Source of the DNA: Bradyrhizobium guangdongense
GTDB taxonomy: Bacteria; Pseudomonadota; Alphaproteobacteria; Rhizobiales; Xanthobacteraceae
DNA length: 64,000 nt
Assembly: GCF_004114975.1 (NCBI RefSeq)
Contig: NZ_CP030051.1
Coordinates: forward strand, 4,464,001-4,528,000
Direction of reading: 5' to 3'
Made by a program: the position numbers and the translations under genes. The notes under the pieces were generated by a model. The model saw only the letters and a list, made by a program, of their open reading frames with translations, was not told the origin of the DNA and did no database searches. Shown piece after piece: positions 40,779-50,665 of this stretch (the stretch's first letter is position 1; the number at the start of each line of letters is the position of its first letter).

Positions 40779-43064
40779 CTACCCATTAACACGTTCGACT
40801 TTGGCAACGACCGCCTTGGCGCGCAGCTGAGCCAGGATCGCGCTCAAATGCTTGAGATCGTAGACTTCGAGATCGATCGTCGTCTCGGTGAAGTCGGGTG
40901 AGCGGCGCTGCATGCTGATGTTGTCGATGTTGCCGTCGTGCTCGGCGATCACGGTTGCGATCTGAGCCAGCGCGCCGGGCTCGTTGACGTTCTCGACCTT
41001 GATGCGCGCCGGGAAGCGCTGCGGCGCGGAGTCCTCGATGTCCCAGCGGACGTCGAGCCAGCGCTCCGGCTCCTCTTCGAAATCCTTCAGCGCCGGCGAC
41101 TGGATCGGATAGATCGTGATCCCCTCGCCCGGCGTGACGATGCCGACGATGCGATCGCCGGGCACGGCGCCGCCGTTCGGCGCGAACTTCACCGGCAGGT
41201 CGGAATTGATGCCACGGATCGGAATCGCAACCGGGCTGCGCGACGGCTCCGACGACTTCTCCTTGAGCTTGGCGGCGAGCCCCTTCTTGACGCCGTAACG
41301 CGCGACGCGCTCCTCCTTGTAATCGGGATACATCGCGCGCGCGACGTGGGAGGCCTTGATCTCGCCGCGGCCGACCGCCGCCATGACGTCCTCGATCGAG
41401 GTGCGTGCAAGCCGCGGCAGCGCGCCCTTGAGCTTGTCGTCGGCGTATTCGATCTTGGCGCGCTCGAACAGGCGCTCGACGATGCGCCGGCCGAGGCCGG
41501 CATATTGATCGCGCACCGCAGTGCGGGTGGCACGCCGGATCGCGGCGCGCGCCTTGCCGGTGACCGCGAGCGTCTCCCAGGCCGAGGGCGGCGCCGATTG
41601 CGCATCAGAGGTCAGCACCTCGACCTCGTCGCCGTTCTGAAGCTCCGATGACAGCGGCGCGAACTGGCCGTTGATCTTGCAGCCGACTGCGCTGTTGCCG
41701 ACGTCGGTATGCACGGCGTAGGCGAAGTCGATCACGTTGGCATGACGCGGCAGCGCGATCAGCTTGCCTTTCGGGGTGAAGCAGAACACCTGGTCGTGGA
41801 ACAGCTCGAGCTTGGTGTGCTCGAGGAATTCCTCGGGATTGGCGCTCTCCGAGAGAATGCCGATGGTGTGGCGCAGCCAGGCGAACGCGTTGGACTCGCG
41901 CTTGAGGAATTCGGTCGGCGACCCGACACCCTCCTTGTAGAAGACGTGCGCGGCAATGCCGCGTTCGGCGATCTGGTCCATCGCCTCGGTGCGAATCTGG
42001 AGCTCGACGCGCTGGTTGCCGGGGCCGATCACGGTGGTGTGGATCGAGCGATAATCGTTCTGCTTCGGCGTGGAGATGTAATCCTTGAACCGCCCCGGCA
42101 CGACCGGCCAGGTGGTGTGGACGATGCCGAGCGCGCGATAGCAGGCCTCGATGTCGTTGACGACGAGGCGGAAGCCGAAGATGTCGGACAATTGCTCGAA
42201 GCCGACCGACTTGCGCTCCATCTTGGTCCAGATCGAGAACGGCTTCTTGCGGCGGCCATAGACGCGCGCGCCGAGACCGCGATGGCGCAGGTTGTTGGAG
42301 AGCTGGTCCTCGATCTCGCCGATCAGGTTGCGGTTGCGCTCGGCCAGCGCATCGAGCCGCTGCATCACCACCGCATAGGCTTCGGGATCGAGGGTGCGGA
42401 AGGACAGATCCTCCAGCTCCTCGCGCATTTCCTGCATGCCCATGCGCCCGGCCAGCGGCGCGTAGATGTCGAGCGTCTCCTCGGCGATGCGGCGGCGCGA
42501 TTCGGTCGGCACGAAGTCGAGCGTGCGCATGTTGTGCAGGCGGTCGGCAAGCTTGACCAGCAGCACGCGGACATCGTCGGCAATGGCCAGCAACAATTTG
42601 CGCAGGTTCTCGGCCTGCTTCGCCTCGCGCGACACCAGCTCCAGCCGCTTCAGCTTGGTCAGCCCCTCGACCAGCGCGCCGATCTCGGGACCGAAGAGCT
42701 GATCGATTTCGGCACGCGTCGCTTCGGTGTCCTCGATCGTGTCGTGCAGCAGCGCGGCGACGATGGTGGCGTCGTCCAGCTTCAGGTCGGTGAGAATCGC
42801 CGCCACTTCCAGCGGGTGCGAAAAATACGGGTCGCCCGAGGCGCGGGTCTGGGAGCCATGCGCCTTCATGGCGTAGACATAGGCGCGGTTCAGCAGATCT
42901 TCGTTGGTATTGGGGTTATAGGACCGGACGCGCTCGACGAGGTCATATTGACGCATCATGCGCGCGCGCGGCTTGGCTGGCCGTGCCACCGGCGCAGTCG
43001 GGGCCACGGCAACCGATTCGGTTGCGGCCTGCATCTGCGTGGGTCTGCGGCGTCGATACACCAT
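40779..43064 (-). CDS. rel: Bifunctional (p)ppGpp synthetase/hydrolase Rel/SpoT
   Basis: A 761-residue stringent-response enzyme. The N-terminal HD hydrolase shows [10 protein letters not shown], the synthetase carries RDYISTPK-like [19 protein letters not shown], then a TGS domain ([21 protein letters not shown], read in parts) and a C-terminal ACT domain ([20 protein letters not shown]). Both hydrolase and synthetase motifs look intact, as usual for the single alphaproteobacterial Rel. It follows rpoZ, and pdxJ lies downstream. Confidence 0.95.
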   Translation of the reverse strand: MVYRRRRPTQMQAATESVAVAPTAPVARPAKPRARMMRQYDLVERVRSYNPNTNEDLLNRAYVYAMKAHGSQTRASGDPYFSHPLEVAAILTDLKLDDATIVAALLHDTIEDTEATRAEIDQLFGPEIGALVEGLTKLKRLELVSREAKQAENLRKLLLAIADDVRVLLVKLADRLHNMRTLDFVPTESRRRIAEETLDIYAPLAGRMGMQEMREELEDLSFRTLDPEAYAVVMQRLDALAERNRNLIGEIEDQLSNNLRHRGLGARVYGRRKKPFSIWTKMERKSVGFEQLSDIFGFRLVVNDIEACYRALGIVHTTWPVVPGRFKDYISTPKQNDYRSIHTTVIGPGNQRVELQIRTEAMDQIAERGIAAHVFYKEGVGSPTEFLKRESNAFAWLRHTIGILSESANPEEFLEHTKLELFHDQVFCFTPKGKLIALPRHANVIDFAYAVHTDVGNSAVGCKINGQFAPLSSELQNGDEVEVLTSDAQSAPPSAWETLAVTGKARAAIRRATRTAVRDQYAGLGRRIVERLFERAKIEYADDKLKGALPRLARTSIEDVMAAVGRGEIKASHVARAMYPDYKEERVARYGVKKGLAAKLKEKSSEPSRSPVAIPIRGINSDLPVKFAPNGGAVPGDRIVGIVTPGEGITIYPIQSPALKDFEEEPERWLDVRWDIEDSAPQRFPARIKVENVNEPGALAQIATVIAEHDGNIDNISMQRRSPDFTETTIDLEVYDLKHLSAILAQLRAKAVVAKVERVNG

Positions 43065-43204
43065 GCGGTCCTGCCTTCAAACGGACCATGAAACGGCCCG
43101 TTGTATACATCTTAAGCTCCGATTGCGGACGCCGCCGATCAATTCGATGACAGGCGCGCGGCGCAAACCGGACACGCTATGGTAACCACGAAAAGGTCAA
43201 CAAA

Positions 43205-43238
43205 AGCAAAGGCCCGAACAGGGGTTCGGGCCTTTGCT
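43205..43238 (-). terminator. Rho-independent terminator after rpoZ
   Basis: AGCAAAGGCCCGAAC at 43205-43219 and GTTCGGGCCTTTGCT at 43224-43238 are perfect 15-base arms with a four-base loop. On the minus strand a T-rich TTTTGTTG follows. It sits between rpoZ and rel, so rel probably has its own promoter. Confidence 0.88.
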
Positions 43239-43274
43239 AAGATCACAAGAAGTCGACGATCGCGAGTAAGACGA

Positions 43275-43667
43275 TTACTCGTCTTCCTCGGGCTGCTCTT
43301 CCGGCGGCGCGAGGCCTTCGAGGCCCTTCAGGAGCTCCTCTTCGGTCATGCGCTCCACGGCCACTTCGGTGTCGTCCGCATCGACGCTGGCGCCCGCCGA
43401 CCCGATCAGCGGCACGGTGTCGGGCTCGGGCTCGTCCACTTCGACGAACTTCTGGAGGGAGTGCACCAGCTCTTCGCGAAGATCTTCCGGCGAGATGGTC
43501 GTCTCGGCAATTTCGCGCAAAGATACAACAGGGTTCTTGTCGTTATCGCGGTCAACCGTTAGTTGTGAACCGGACGAGATCATGCGGGCGCGGTGGGCGG
43601 CCAGCAGGACCAGGTCAAACCGGTTGTCGACCTTGTCGATACAATCTTCTACGGTGACGCGAGCCAT
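43275..43667 (-). CDS. rpoZ: RNA polymerase subunit omega
   Basis: A 130-residue assembly factor of RNA polymerase that also forms the ppGpp site. N-terminal [25 protein letters not shown] is family-typical, and the C-terminus is acidic (EEQPEEDE). Length is greater than the 91 residues of E. coli because of the acidic tail, usual for Alphaproteobacteria. Next to rel as in most bacteria, consistent with shared stringent control. Confidence 0.94.
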   Translation of the reverse strand: MARVTVEDCIDKVDNRFDLVLLAAHRARMISSGSQLTVDRDNDKNPVVSLREIAETTISPEDLREELVHSLQKFVEVDEPEPDTVPLIGSAGASVDADDTEVAVERMTEEELLKGLEGLAPPEEQPEEDE

Positions 43668-43996
43668 GGACTGTCGCTCCGTTGTGGGTGAGGCGAAATA
43701 TGTGGATGATCTGGGCTAGTTATAGGGGACGGGACGAATTCGCAAGGCCAATTTGTGATTTGGCCTCGCCAAACGCCTCTGCTACCCCCACATTGGGGCT
43801 GGGACGGGTGGTTTCCCGGGCTGCCATTGTGGGCAGCGCCGGGTACAGGCAGGACCGCCATAACTATACCTTGATTGCCCCGACTTCTCCGGATTTGCGG
43901 TTTCGACGGACTTCGGCGGCAATCTAGAACTGCGCGGCTGACTGTGGCCGTGCCAACAATAAACGATCAATCACGACCACTACGCGAGCAAACTGA
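43668..43996. other. Intergenic region between rpoZ and the NYN gene
   Basis: Divergent spacer of 329 bases. I see no supported gene. The rpoZ promoter and the NYN promoter must lie here, but no confident -35/-10 pair stands out. Confidence 0.5.
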
Positions 43997-44644
43997 ATGT
44001 CACCTTCTCCTACCAACAAGATCGCGCTCTTCATCGACGGGGCCAATCTTTACGCGACGGCGAAAACTCTCGGCTTCGATATCGATTACAAGCGCCTTCT
44101 GAAGGAGTTTCAGAGCCGCGGGACGCTGCTGCGGGCGTTCTACTACACCGCGATCATCGAAGATCAGGAATATTCCTCGATCCGCCCGCTGATCGACTGG
44201 CTCGACTACAACGGCTACACCGTCGTCACCAAGGCGACGAAGGAATTCATCGACGCCTCCGGCCGGCGCAAGGTCAAGGGCAACATGGACATCGAGCTCG
44301 CCGTGGACGCCATGGAGCTCGCCGAGCACATCGACCAGATGGTGCTGTTCTCGGGCGACGGCGACTTCCGCTCGCTGGTTGAAGCCGTGCAGCGCCGCGG
44401 CGTGCGGGTCACCGTGGTCTCCACCATCGCAAGCCAGCCGCCGATGATCGCCGACGAGCTGCGCCGCCAGGCCGACGTCTTCACCGATCTGGTCGAGCTG
44501 CAGTCCAAGCTCGGTCGCGACCCGTCCGAACGCCCCGCCCCGCGCGACCGCGGCGAACGTGGTGAAGGACGCCACCACGCCCCGCAATTCCTCCAGCGCG
44601 CGACCACCATGGCGCCGAGGGGCGATGACGACTTCGAGGAGTGA
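43997..44644 (+). CDS. NYN (LabA-like PIN fold) domain protein
   Basis: A 215-residue protein with a NYN/LabA domain, a PIN-like metal-dependent RNase fold. The first acidic residue is Asp14 in ALFIDGANLY, followed by Asp98 in GNMDIELAVD and Asp121/Asp123 in SGDGDFRSLVE, a full set of catalytic acids. The C-terminal 50 residues are basic and Pro/Arg-rich (RPAPRDRGERGEGRHHAPQF), probably for RNA contact. Its stop overlaps the start of the following uracil-DNA glycosylase by 20 bases. RNA processing role is inferred. Confidence 0.8.
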   Translation: MSPSPTNKIALFIDGANLYATAKTLGFDIDYKRLLKEFQSRGTLLRAFYYTAIIEDQEYSSIRPLIDWLDYNGYTVVTKATKEFIDASGRRKVKGNMDIELAVDAMELAEHIDQMVLFSGDGDFRSLVEAVQRRGVRVTVVSTIASQPPMIADELRRQADVFTDLVELQSKLGRDPSERPAPRDRGERGEGRHHAPQFLQRATTMAPRGDDDFEE

Positions 44645-45299
44645 GGCGGCCCGGCCGAGCCGCCAGGCCCCGACCCTCGTTCCCGACCGCGACTGTCCGC
44701 TCTGCCCGCGCCTGGTTGCCTTTCGCGAGGCGAACCGCGCGCGTGAGCCGTCGTGGCACAACGCGCCGGTGGCGCCCTTTGGCGGCATCACGGCCCGTCT
44801 CCTGATCGTCGGTCTCGCGCCGGGCATGCAGGGGGCCAACCGCACCGGCCGGCCCTTCACCGGCGACTATGCCGGCGACCTGCTCTACGCCACGCTGCTT
44901 GAATATGGCTTCGCCAAGGGCAGCTATCAGGCCCGGCCGGACGACGGTTTGAAGCTGGTCGACTGCCGGATCGCCAATGCCGTGCATTGCGTTCCGCCGC
45001 AGAACAAGCCGCTGCCGGTCGAGATCAACACCTGCCGCCACTTTCTCGTCGCGAACCTCGAAACCATGCCGAAGCTGCGCGCCATCATCGCGCTCGGCCG
45101 GATTGCGCACGACAGCGTGCTCAAGCCGCTGAAGCTGAAGGCCTCGCAAGCGCCTTTCGGCCACGGCGCCGTGCACCAGGCCGGCGCGTTCAGGCTGTAC
45201 GACAGCTATCACTGCTCGCGCTACAACACGAACACCGGCGTGCTGACGCCCGACATGTTCCGCAGCGTGTTCGCGAAGGTGAAGGCCGATCTGGACTAG
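44625..45299 (+). CDS. Uracil-DNA glycosylase, family 5-like (UdgB)
   Basis: A 224-residue glycosylase that removes uracil from DNA for base-excision repair. The family 5-type motif A is GLAPGMQGANRTGRPFTGD at about 63-81; Cys24 and Cys27 (CPLCPR) plus later Cys residues could hold a 4Fe-4S cluster, and the motif B region is HCSRYNTNTG. ATG at 44625 overlaps the 3' end of the NYN gene by 20 bases, giving translational coupling. The classic UDG is not this family. Confidence 0.85.
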   Translation: MTTSRSEAARPSRQAPTLVPDRDCPLCPRLVAFREANRAREPSWHNAPVAPFGGITARLLIVGLAPGMQGANRTGRPFTGDYAGDLLYATLLEYGFAKGSYQARPDDGLKLVDCRIANAVHCVPPQNKPLPVEINTCRHFLVANLETMPKLRAIIALGRIAHDSVLKPLKLKASQAPFGHGAVHQAGAFRLYDSYHCSRYNTNTGVLTPDMFRSVFAKVKADLD

Positions 45300-45307
45300 C
45301 CGCCGCT

Positions 45308-45889
45308 CTATCCCTTGACCGGATTGGCCTTCAGCCAGTCCAGGACGTCGCCGGCGTTCCGGTCAGGCGGAAACACCGGATAGAACACATGCGTGATCCT
45401 GGCATCGTCGATGACGAGCGCGAGGCGCTTGATCAGCGTGAGGCCCGCGACCTCCATGGTGGGCAGATTGAGCGCGCGCGTGAGCGCCAGCTTCTCGTCC
45501 GACAGCACCGGGAACGGCAGATGCAGCCGCGAGGCCATCTCGGTCTGGTATTCGTTGCTCTGAGTCGACAGGCCGAACACCTGCGACGCACCGGCAGCCT
45601 TGAGCTCCGCGAACAGATCGCGGAAGGCGCAGGTTTGCGGCGTACAGCCGCGCGCGCCCGGGATCATGTCCCAATCATCGACCAGCGAGATCTTACCAGG
45701 CTCACCGGTGCGCGGATAGGCGAACACCACCGTGCGCCCCCGAAGCGCCGACAGATTGACCGAGGTGTCATCGGTCGCGATCAGGTTGATCGCAGGGAGC
45801 AGCAAGCCCTTCAGATGCGCGGCGCCGCCGTCGTCAGCGGGTGCGGGAATCTGGCTCCAATCGACCTCGAGCAGGTTCTTCTGAGTCAT
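45308..45889 (-). CDS. Peroxiredoxin/redoxin with displaced active-site spacing
   Basis: A 193-residue AhpC/TSA-fold protein. It has the FAYPRTGEPG stretch and then, after an extra roughly 17 residues, GCTPQTCAFRD with Cys82 and Cys87; in ordinary BCP-type peroxiredoxins the Cys follows more closely. The C-terminal part has LPTMEVAGLTLIKRLALVID. It likely reduces peroxides but the insertion means its class is uncertain. It is convergent with the UDG gene and next to smpB. Confidence 0.75.
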   Translation of the reverse strand: MTQKNLLEVDWSQIPAPADDGGAAHLKGLLLPAINLIATDDTSVNLSALRGRTVVFAYPRTGEPGKISLVDDWDMIPGARGCTPQTCAFRDLFAELKAAGASQVFGLSTQSNEYQTEMASRLHLPFPVLSDEKLALTRALNLPTMEVAGLTLIKRLALVIDDARITHVFYPVFPPDRNAGDVLDWLKANPVKG

Positions 45890-45893
45890 CCCG

Positions 45894-46367
45894 TTACCCC
45901 CTCGCCCGCATCAGCCGGCCCTTCTCCCGGCTCCAATCGCGCTTCTTCTCGCTCTCGCGCTTGTCGTGCAGCTTCTTGCCCTTTGCAACCGCGAGCTGCA
46001 ATTTGGCCCGGCCGCGCTCGTTGAAATACAGCTTGAGCGGGATCAGCGTCATGCCTTCGCGGTCGACCGCGCCCATCAGCTTGTTGATCTGGCGGCGGTG
46101 CAGCAGCAGCTTTCGCGGCCGCTTGGGCTCATGATTGAAGCGGTTGCCCTGGAGGTATTCGGGAATGGTGGCGTTGATCAGCCAGATCTCACCGTTCTTG
46201 GAGTCGGCGTAGGATTCCGCAATCGTGCTCTTGCCGTTGCGGATCGACTTCACTTCGGTGCCGGTCAGCGCAATGCCCGCCTCGATCGTATCCTCGATGG
46301 CGTAGTTGAAGCGGGCCTTGCGATTTTCCGCCATGACCTTGATCGGACGTTCGTTCTTATCGGCCAT
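45894..46367 (-). CDS. smpB: SsrA-binding protein SmpB
   Basis: A 157-residue partner of tmRNA in trans-translation, which rescues stalled ribosomes. Core [22 protein letters not shown] and the [20 protein letters not shown] region are conserved; the C-terminus is highly basic, as required to engage the decoding site. ATG at 46367 follows. The smpB-dapA neighbourhood is conserved in Rhizobiales; tmRNA itself is not visible in the window. Confidence 0.95.
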   Translation of the reverse strand: MADKNERPIKVMAENRKARFNYAIEDTIEAGIALTGTEVKSIRNGKSTIAESYADSKNGEIWLINATIPEYLQGNRFNHEPKRPRKLLLHRRQINKLMGAVDREGMTLIPLKLYFNERGRAKLQLAVAKGKKLHDKRESEKKRDWSREKGRLMRARG

Positions 46368-46426
46368 GGTAGCAATACCCAATCGAGATACCCAGCGACG
46401 CTAACAGATCGGATCAAGCGCCCGCG

Positions 46427-46867
46427 TCACTTCTTGAGGAGATCGCGGATCTCGGTCAGCAGCACCACCTCCTCCGAAGGCTTCGACGGCTCCGCGGGCT
46501 TGGTCTCTTCCTTGCGCTTCAAGGTGTTCATCGCGCGGATCACCAGGAACAGCACGAAGGCGATGATGATGAAGTTGATCGTTAGCGTCAGGAAGTTGCC
46601 GTAAGCAAGCACTGCGCCTTGCTTTTTCGCATCCGCTAAGTTGGTGGCGGTGACCGCCTTCGACAAGGGGAGGAAGTAATTCGAGAAGTCGAGGCCCCCG
46701 GTCGCGGCGCCGATGATCGGCATGATGATGTCGCCGACCAGCGACGTGACGATCGCACCGAAGGCAGCGCCGATGATGACGCCGACCGCGAGGTCGACGA
46801 CATTGCCCTTCATCGCGAACTCGCGGAACTCCCTGAGCATCCGCGTGCCTTTTTCCTCGACGCTCAT
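46427..46867 (-). CDS. mscL: Large-conductance mechanosensitive channel MscL
   Basis: A 146-residue osmotic-shock safety valve. The first transmembrane helix reads [21 protein letters not shown] and the second [15 protein letters not shown], with the periplasmic loop containing [18 protein letters not shown] ribosome-binding site six bases before 46867 favours that start; an ATG nine residues later is the alternative. Lies between smpB and dapA on the same strand. Confidence 0.94.
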   Translation of the reverse strand: MSVEEKGTRMLREFREFAMKGNVVDLAVGVIIGAAFGAIVTSLVGDIIMPIIGAATGGLDFSNYFLPLSKAVTATNLADAKKQGAVLAYGNFLTLTINFIIIAFVLFLVIRAMNTLKRKEETKPAEPSKPSEEVVLLTEIRDLLKK

Positions 46868-46894
46868 GAACGGCTCCCCTGATTGGCTAGTTCA

Positions 46895-47785
46895 TCAGTT
46901 GACCAGGCCGGCGTGAACCATCGCGCTGCGCACGGCCACGCGGGTCGGCTCCGACACCGGAACCATCGGCAGCCGCAGCGCCTCGTCCATCTTGCCGAGC
47001 AGCGACATCGCGTACTTGATCGGCGCCGGGTTGCTCTCGATGAAGAGGTTGTTGTGCAGCGGCATCAGCTTGTCGTGGATCGCGAGCGCCGCCTTGGTGT
47101 CGCCCTTCGCCCACGCGGCGTGGAACTCCGCGCACAGGCGCGGCGCCACATTGGAGGTCACCGAGATGCAGCCATGGCCGCCATGCGCCATGTAGCCGAT
47201 GATGGTGGCGTCTTCGCCCGAGAGCTGGTTGAAATCCTCGCCCATCGCCGCGCGCTGCTGCGACACGCGCACCATGCTGGCGGTGGCGTCCTTGACGCCG
47301 GCGATGTTCTTCAGCTCCCACAGCCGCTTCATGGTGTCGACCGACATGTCGATCACCGAGCGCGGCGGGATGTTGTAGATGATGATCGGGATGCCGATCG
47401 CATCGTTGATCGCCTTGAAGTGCTGGTACATGCCCTCCTGGGTCGGTTTGTTGTAGTAGGGCGTCACCACCAGCACCGCGTTGGCGCCCGCCTTCTCGGC
47501 GTGCTGAGCCAGCTCGATCGCTTCCTTGGTCGAGTTGGAGCCGGCACCCGCGATCACCGGGACACGGCCTTTGGCCTCCTCGATGCACCATTCGACGACC
47601 TTCTTGTGCTCGTCATGGCTGAGCGTCGGGCTCTCGCCGGTGGTGCCGACCGGGACCAGGCCATTGGTGCCCTCGGAAATTTGCCAGTTGACCAGCGACC
47701 GGAACGCCGCCTCGTCAAGCGAGCCGTTCTTGAACGGCGTGACCAAGGCGGTGAACGATCCCCGGAATTTCGTCTTCGCTGCCAT
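46895..47785 (-). CDS. dapA: 4-hydroxy-tetrahydrodipicolinate synthase
   Basis: A 296-residue enzyme for the first committed step of lysine and diaminopimelate synthesis. Lys165 in GVKDATAS forms the Schiff base, Tyr137 lies in IIIYNIPPR and Thr48/Thr49 in GTTGES, with Arg142 near the substrate carboxylate. ATG at 47785 has AGGAAG-like purine-rich upstream sequence. Contrast with the divergent DapA-like gene at the window start. It is divergent from the lytic transglycosylase. Confidence 0.95.
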   Translation of the reverse strand: MAAKTKFRGSFTALVTPFKNGSLDEAAFRSLVNWQISEGTNGLVPVGTTGESPTLSHDEHKKVVEWCIEEAKGRVPVIAGAGSNSTKEAIELAQHAEKAGANAVLVVTPYYNKPTQEGMYQHFKAINDAIGIPIIIYNIPPRSVIDMSVDTMKRLWELKNIAGVKDATASMVRVSQQRAAMGEDFNQLSGEDATIIGYMAHGGHGCISVTSNVAPRLCAEFHAAWAKGDTKAALAIHDKLMPLHNNLFIESNPAPIKYAMSLLGKMDEALRLPMVPVSEPTRVAVRSAMVHAGLVN

Positions 47786-48026
47786 GGACTTCCTCCGTAC
47801 GCGGCTATCTCTCGAGCAAGCCCCCTTCATATCGGGTCTATTCCGCCCGTAAAAGACCCGCTTCCGTGTGACGCACCGTTTAAGCCGCGATTTTGCCGTG
47901 GTGATGGTGCAAACCCGGCGAAGGTAAGCGGCTGTTGGTATTTTGTCCGCATATTCAATCAAATACAGCCAGATCTTGTACAGATAGGTCTTGAGCCAAT
48001 TGACTGATTCGGGGCGACGAACCGCC

Positions 48027-50471
48027 GTGACCAGCTTTCCTCGTGCCGCATGGCGATCCGCCGGTCTGGCCCTGTGCCTGATGGCCGGGCTGTCGATCGG
48101 CTGCGTCGCCTTGGCCAAGTCCGGCGAGACAACCGAGGACACCGGGAAGGAACCCGCCAAGCAAGCGAACAAGGGAACCGCGAAGCCCGCACCGAAGCCG
48201 CCCGTAAAGGAGGCGACAAAGGGATCGACCAAGGAGGCCGCCAAGGGCACGGGCAAGGAAACCGGCAAGGAAATCACCAAGGGCGCCAGCAAGGGAGCCG
48301 CTCCGGCCCCGGCCAAGGATGCGGCGAAGAAGGCTGCCGGCAAGGAGGCCGCAAAGGATAAGGCGAAGCCCGCGGCCGCCACCACGCCAAAGTCCCGGCC
48401 GGCCGCCAATGCTCCGTCCCACGCCGCGCCTGCGGTGACGGCGACCGTCAGACCCTCTGCGCCGGCCCCCCTCAGGCCGGTCGCAACGCCCGTGCTGGCG
48501 CCTGCGACCCGCCAGCACGCCGCGCCGCGCAAGCCCGTCACACCGGCCGCGATCGCTGCGACCTCGTCGACGTCGCAAGCCGACAAGGACACGCTCGAAA
48601 ACGTCATCGAACTCGTACGCAAGCGCAAGCCGGCCGACGCCACCAGCTACGCGGATTCCATTTCCGATCCGGTCGCGCGAAAACTCGCGGAATGGATCAT
48701 CCTGCGCAGCGAGGATAATGGCGCGAGTGTCGAGCGTTACCGCGCCTTCCTCTCCGCCAATCCGAGCTGGCCGTCGCAGACCTTCCTGCGCCGGCGGCTT
48801 GAAGCCGCAATGTGGGACGATCGGCGCGACGATTCCGTCGCCTGGTCGTGGTTCGAGAACGAATCCCCGGTTTCGGCCAAGGGCCGCTTCGCGCTTGCCA
48901 AGGCGATGCTGGCGCACGGCGACCGCGCCAACGCCGAGCGGCTGGTGCGCGAGGCCTGGCGCAGCGATCCGATGTCCGAGGAGACCGAGAACAACGCGCT
49001 CGATCAGTTCGGCGCCCTGCTGACGCCGGGCGATCAGAAGGCGCGGATGGACACGCTGCTTTACGGCAGCGAGCACGAGGCAGCGCTGCGCGCGGCAAAG
49101 CGGCTCGGCGCCGGCTATGTCGCGCTCGCCAAGGCCCGCATCGCGTCCTTCAGGAAAGCACCTAACACGCGCGCGCTGCTCGAACAGGTGCCGGGCGAGT
49201 TGCACAGCGATCCAGGCTTCATCTTCAGCAAGATCCAGCTTCTGCGCCGCGAAGAGAAATTTCCCGAAGCCGCCCAGCTGATGTTGTCCGCCCCGAAGGA
49301 CCCGAATAGGCTCTACAATCTCGACGAATGGTGGATCGAGCGGCGCCTTCTGGCGCGCAAGATGATCGACACCGAGGATTTCCGCAGCGCCTATCTGATC
49401 GCGCGCGATGCGGCCCTGCCCTCGCGCGACATCTACAAGACCGAGCAGGAGTTCACCGCGGGCTGGATCGCGCTGCGCTTCCTCAATGATCCCGCGGCCG
49501 CCGCGCAGCATTTCGCCCGCATCGGCGTCGGCAGCGTCAATCCGACCACGCTGGCGCGCGCCGGTTACTGGCAGGGCCGTGCGGCGGAGGCTGCCGGTCG
49601 CCAGCAGGAAGCGCGCAATGCCTATGCCCGCGCTGCCGAGCAGTCGACCAGCTATTACGGCCAGCTCGCGCGCGCCAAGCTCGGCCTGCCGCAGATCGAG
49701 CTGAACAGCCAGCCCCGCAGCCGCGGCGCCGAGCGGCTGGAGATCGTGCGCGCCGCGCATCTGCTCTATGAGCTCGACGAGCGCGAGCTCGCCGTTCCCA
49801 TGCTCGCCGACATGGGCGAGAACGGCGACCCCGAAGCGCTGGCCGGCCTCGGTGAGCTGACCCAGCGCTACAGCGACGCGCGCGGCATGCTGCTGGTCGG
49901 CAAGGCCGCGCTCAATCGGGGCCTGCCGTTTGATTTCTACGCCTACCCCGTCAACGGCATTCCGCAGTTCTCGCAGATCGGCCCCGAGGTCGAGCGCAGC
50001 ATCGTCTACGCCATCGCGCGACAGGAGAGCGCGTTCAACCCGGCCGTGGTCTCGCCCGCGCAGGCCTATGGCCTGATGCAGGTGACGCCGGATGCCGCGC
50101 GCTATGTCTGCAAGCGGCACGGCGCAACCTACGACCTGTCGCGGCTGAAGAACGATTCGTCCTACAACGCCACGCTCGGCGCCGCCGAGCTCGGCGGTCT
50201 GCTCGAGGATTATCGCGGCTCCTACATCATGACTTTCGCCGCCTACAATGCCGGCCGCGGCAGCGTGAAGAAGTGGATCGACCGCTACGGCGATCCACGC
50301 GATCCTAAAGTCGATGCGGTCGACTGGGTGGAGCTGATCCCGTTCTCGGAGACGCGCAACTATGTGCAGCGGATCATGGAGAACCTTCAGGTCTATCGCG
50401 CCCGCTTCGGCGGCGGCACGCGATTGCAGATCGAGGCCGATTTGCGCCGCGGCGCCGGCAGCATCGAGTAG
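48027..50471 (+). CDS. Periplasmic soluble lytic transglycosylase with Lys/Ala/Pro-rich linker
   Basis: An 814-residue protein with a signal peptide ([17 protein letters not shown]), a low-complexity linker of about 150 residues rich in Lys, Ala, Pro, Thr and Gly, a long helical superhelix (about 190-620) and a C-terminal SLT domain. The catalytic Glu is in [10 protein letters not shown], followed by [14 protein letters not shown] and [20 protein letters not shown]. It cuts peptidoglycan to anhydromuropeptides. GTG at 48027 gives the expected signal peptide; a TTG at 47991 is the alternative. The linker may bind cell-wall polymer. Confidence 0.9.
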   Translation: MTSFPRAAWRSAGLALCLMAGLSIGCVALAKSGETTEDTGKEPAKQANKGTAKPAPKPPVKEATKGSTKEAAKGTGKETGKEITKGASKGAAPAPAKDAAKKAAGKEAAKDKAKPAAATTPKSRPAANAPSHAAPAVTATVRPSAPAPLRPVATPVLAPATRQHAAPRKPVTPAAIAATSSTSQADKDTLENVIELVRKRKPADATSYADSISDPVARKLAEWIILRSEDNGASVERYRAFLSANPSWPSQTFLRRRLEAAMWDDRRDDSVAWSWFENESPVSAKGRFALAKAMLAHGDRANAERLVREAWRSDPMSEETENNALDQFGALLTPGDQKARMDTLLYGSEHEAALRAAKRLGAGYVALAKARIASFRKAPNTRALLEQVPGELHSDPGFIFSKIQLLRREEKFPEAAQLMLSAPKDPNRLYNLDEWWIERRLLARKMIDTEDFRSAYLIARDAALPSRDIYKTEQEFTAGWIALRFLNDPAAAAQHFARIGVGSVNPTTLARAGYWQGRAAEAAGRQQEARNAYARAAEQSTSYYGQLARAKLGLPQIELNSQPRSRGAERLEIVRAAHLLYELDERELAVPMLADMGENGDPEALAGLGELTQRYSDARGMLLVGKAALNRGLPFDFYAYPVNGIPQFSQIGPEVERSIVYAIARQESAFNPAVVSPAQAYGLMQVTPDAARYVCKRHGATYDLSRLKNDSSYNATLGAAELGGLLEDYRGSYIMTFAAYNAGRGSVKKWIDRYGDPRDPKVDAVDWVELIPFSETRNYVQRIMENLQVYRARFGGGTRLQIEADLRRGAGSIE

Positions 50472-50665
50472 CGCCCCTCCCTGGGTGTCCATCAACAACC
50501 GTTGATGGCGGTGTCCCGCCCCTTCCCCTACCAAACCAGCCAGTCGATCCCGGTCTCGCGAGACGCCTCGTCGCTTCGGATCGCCGCTGATCGGCTGCGC
50601 GCCTCGATCGGCGCGACTCTCCGAACACGTCTTCGGCAGGGATCCGAACAGGTGGGGACGGGGTC

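Noticed and set aside
41709-43091. 460-codon plus-strand frame opposite rel
   Set aside because: Antisense to Rel with its intact HD, synthetase, TGS and ACT domains; no homology seen.
45894-46867. tmRNA (ssrA) next to smpB
   Set aside because: No gap in the smpB-mscL-dapA run is large enough to hold even one part of the split alphaproteobacterial tmRNA.
47955-50534. 859-codon minus-strand open frame opposite the lytic transglycosylase
   Set aside because: It is antisense to the transglycosylase with clear SLT and signal-peptide motifs; the frame is rich in Arg, Gly and Val with no domain.
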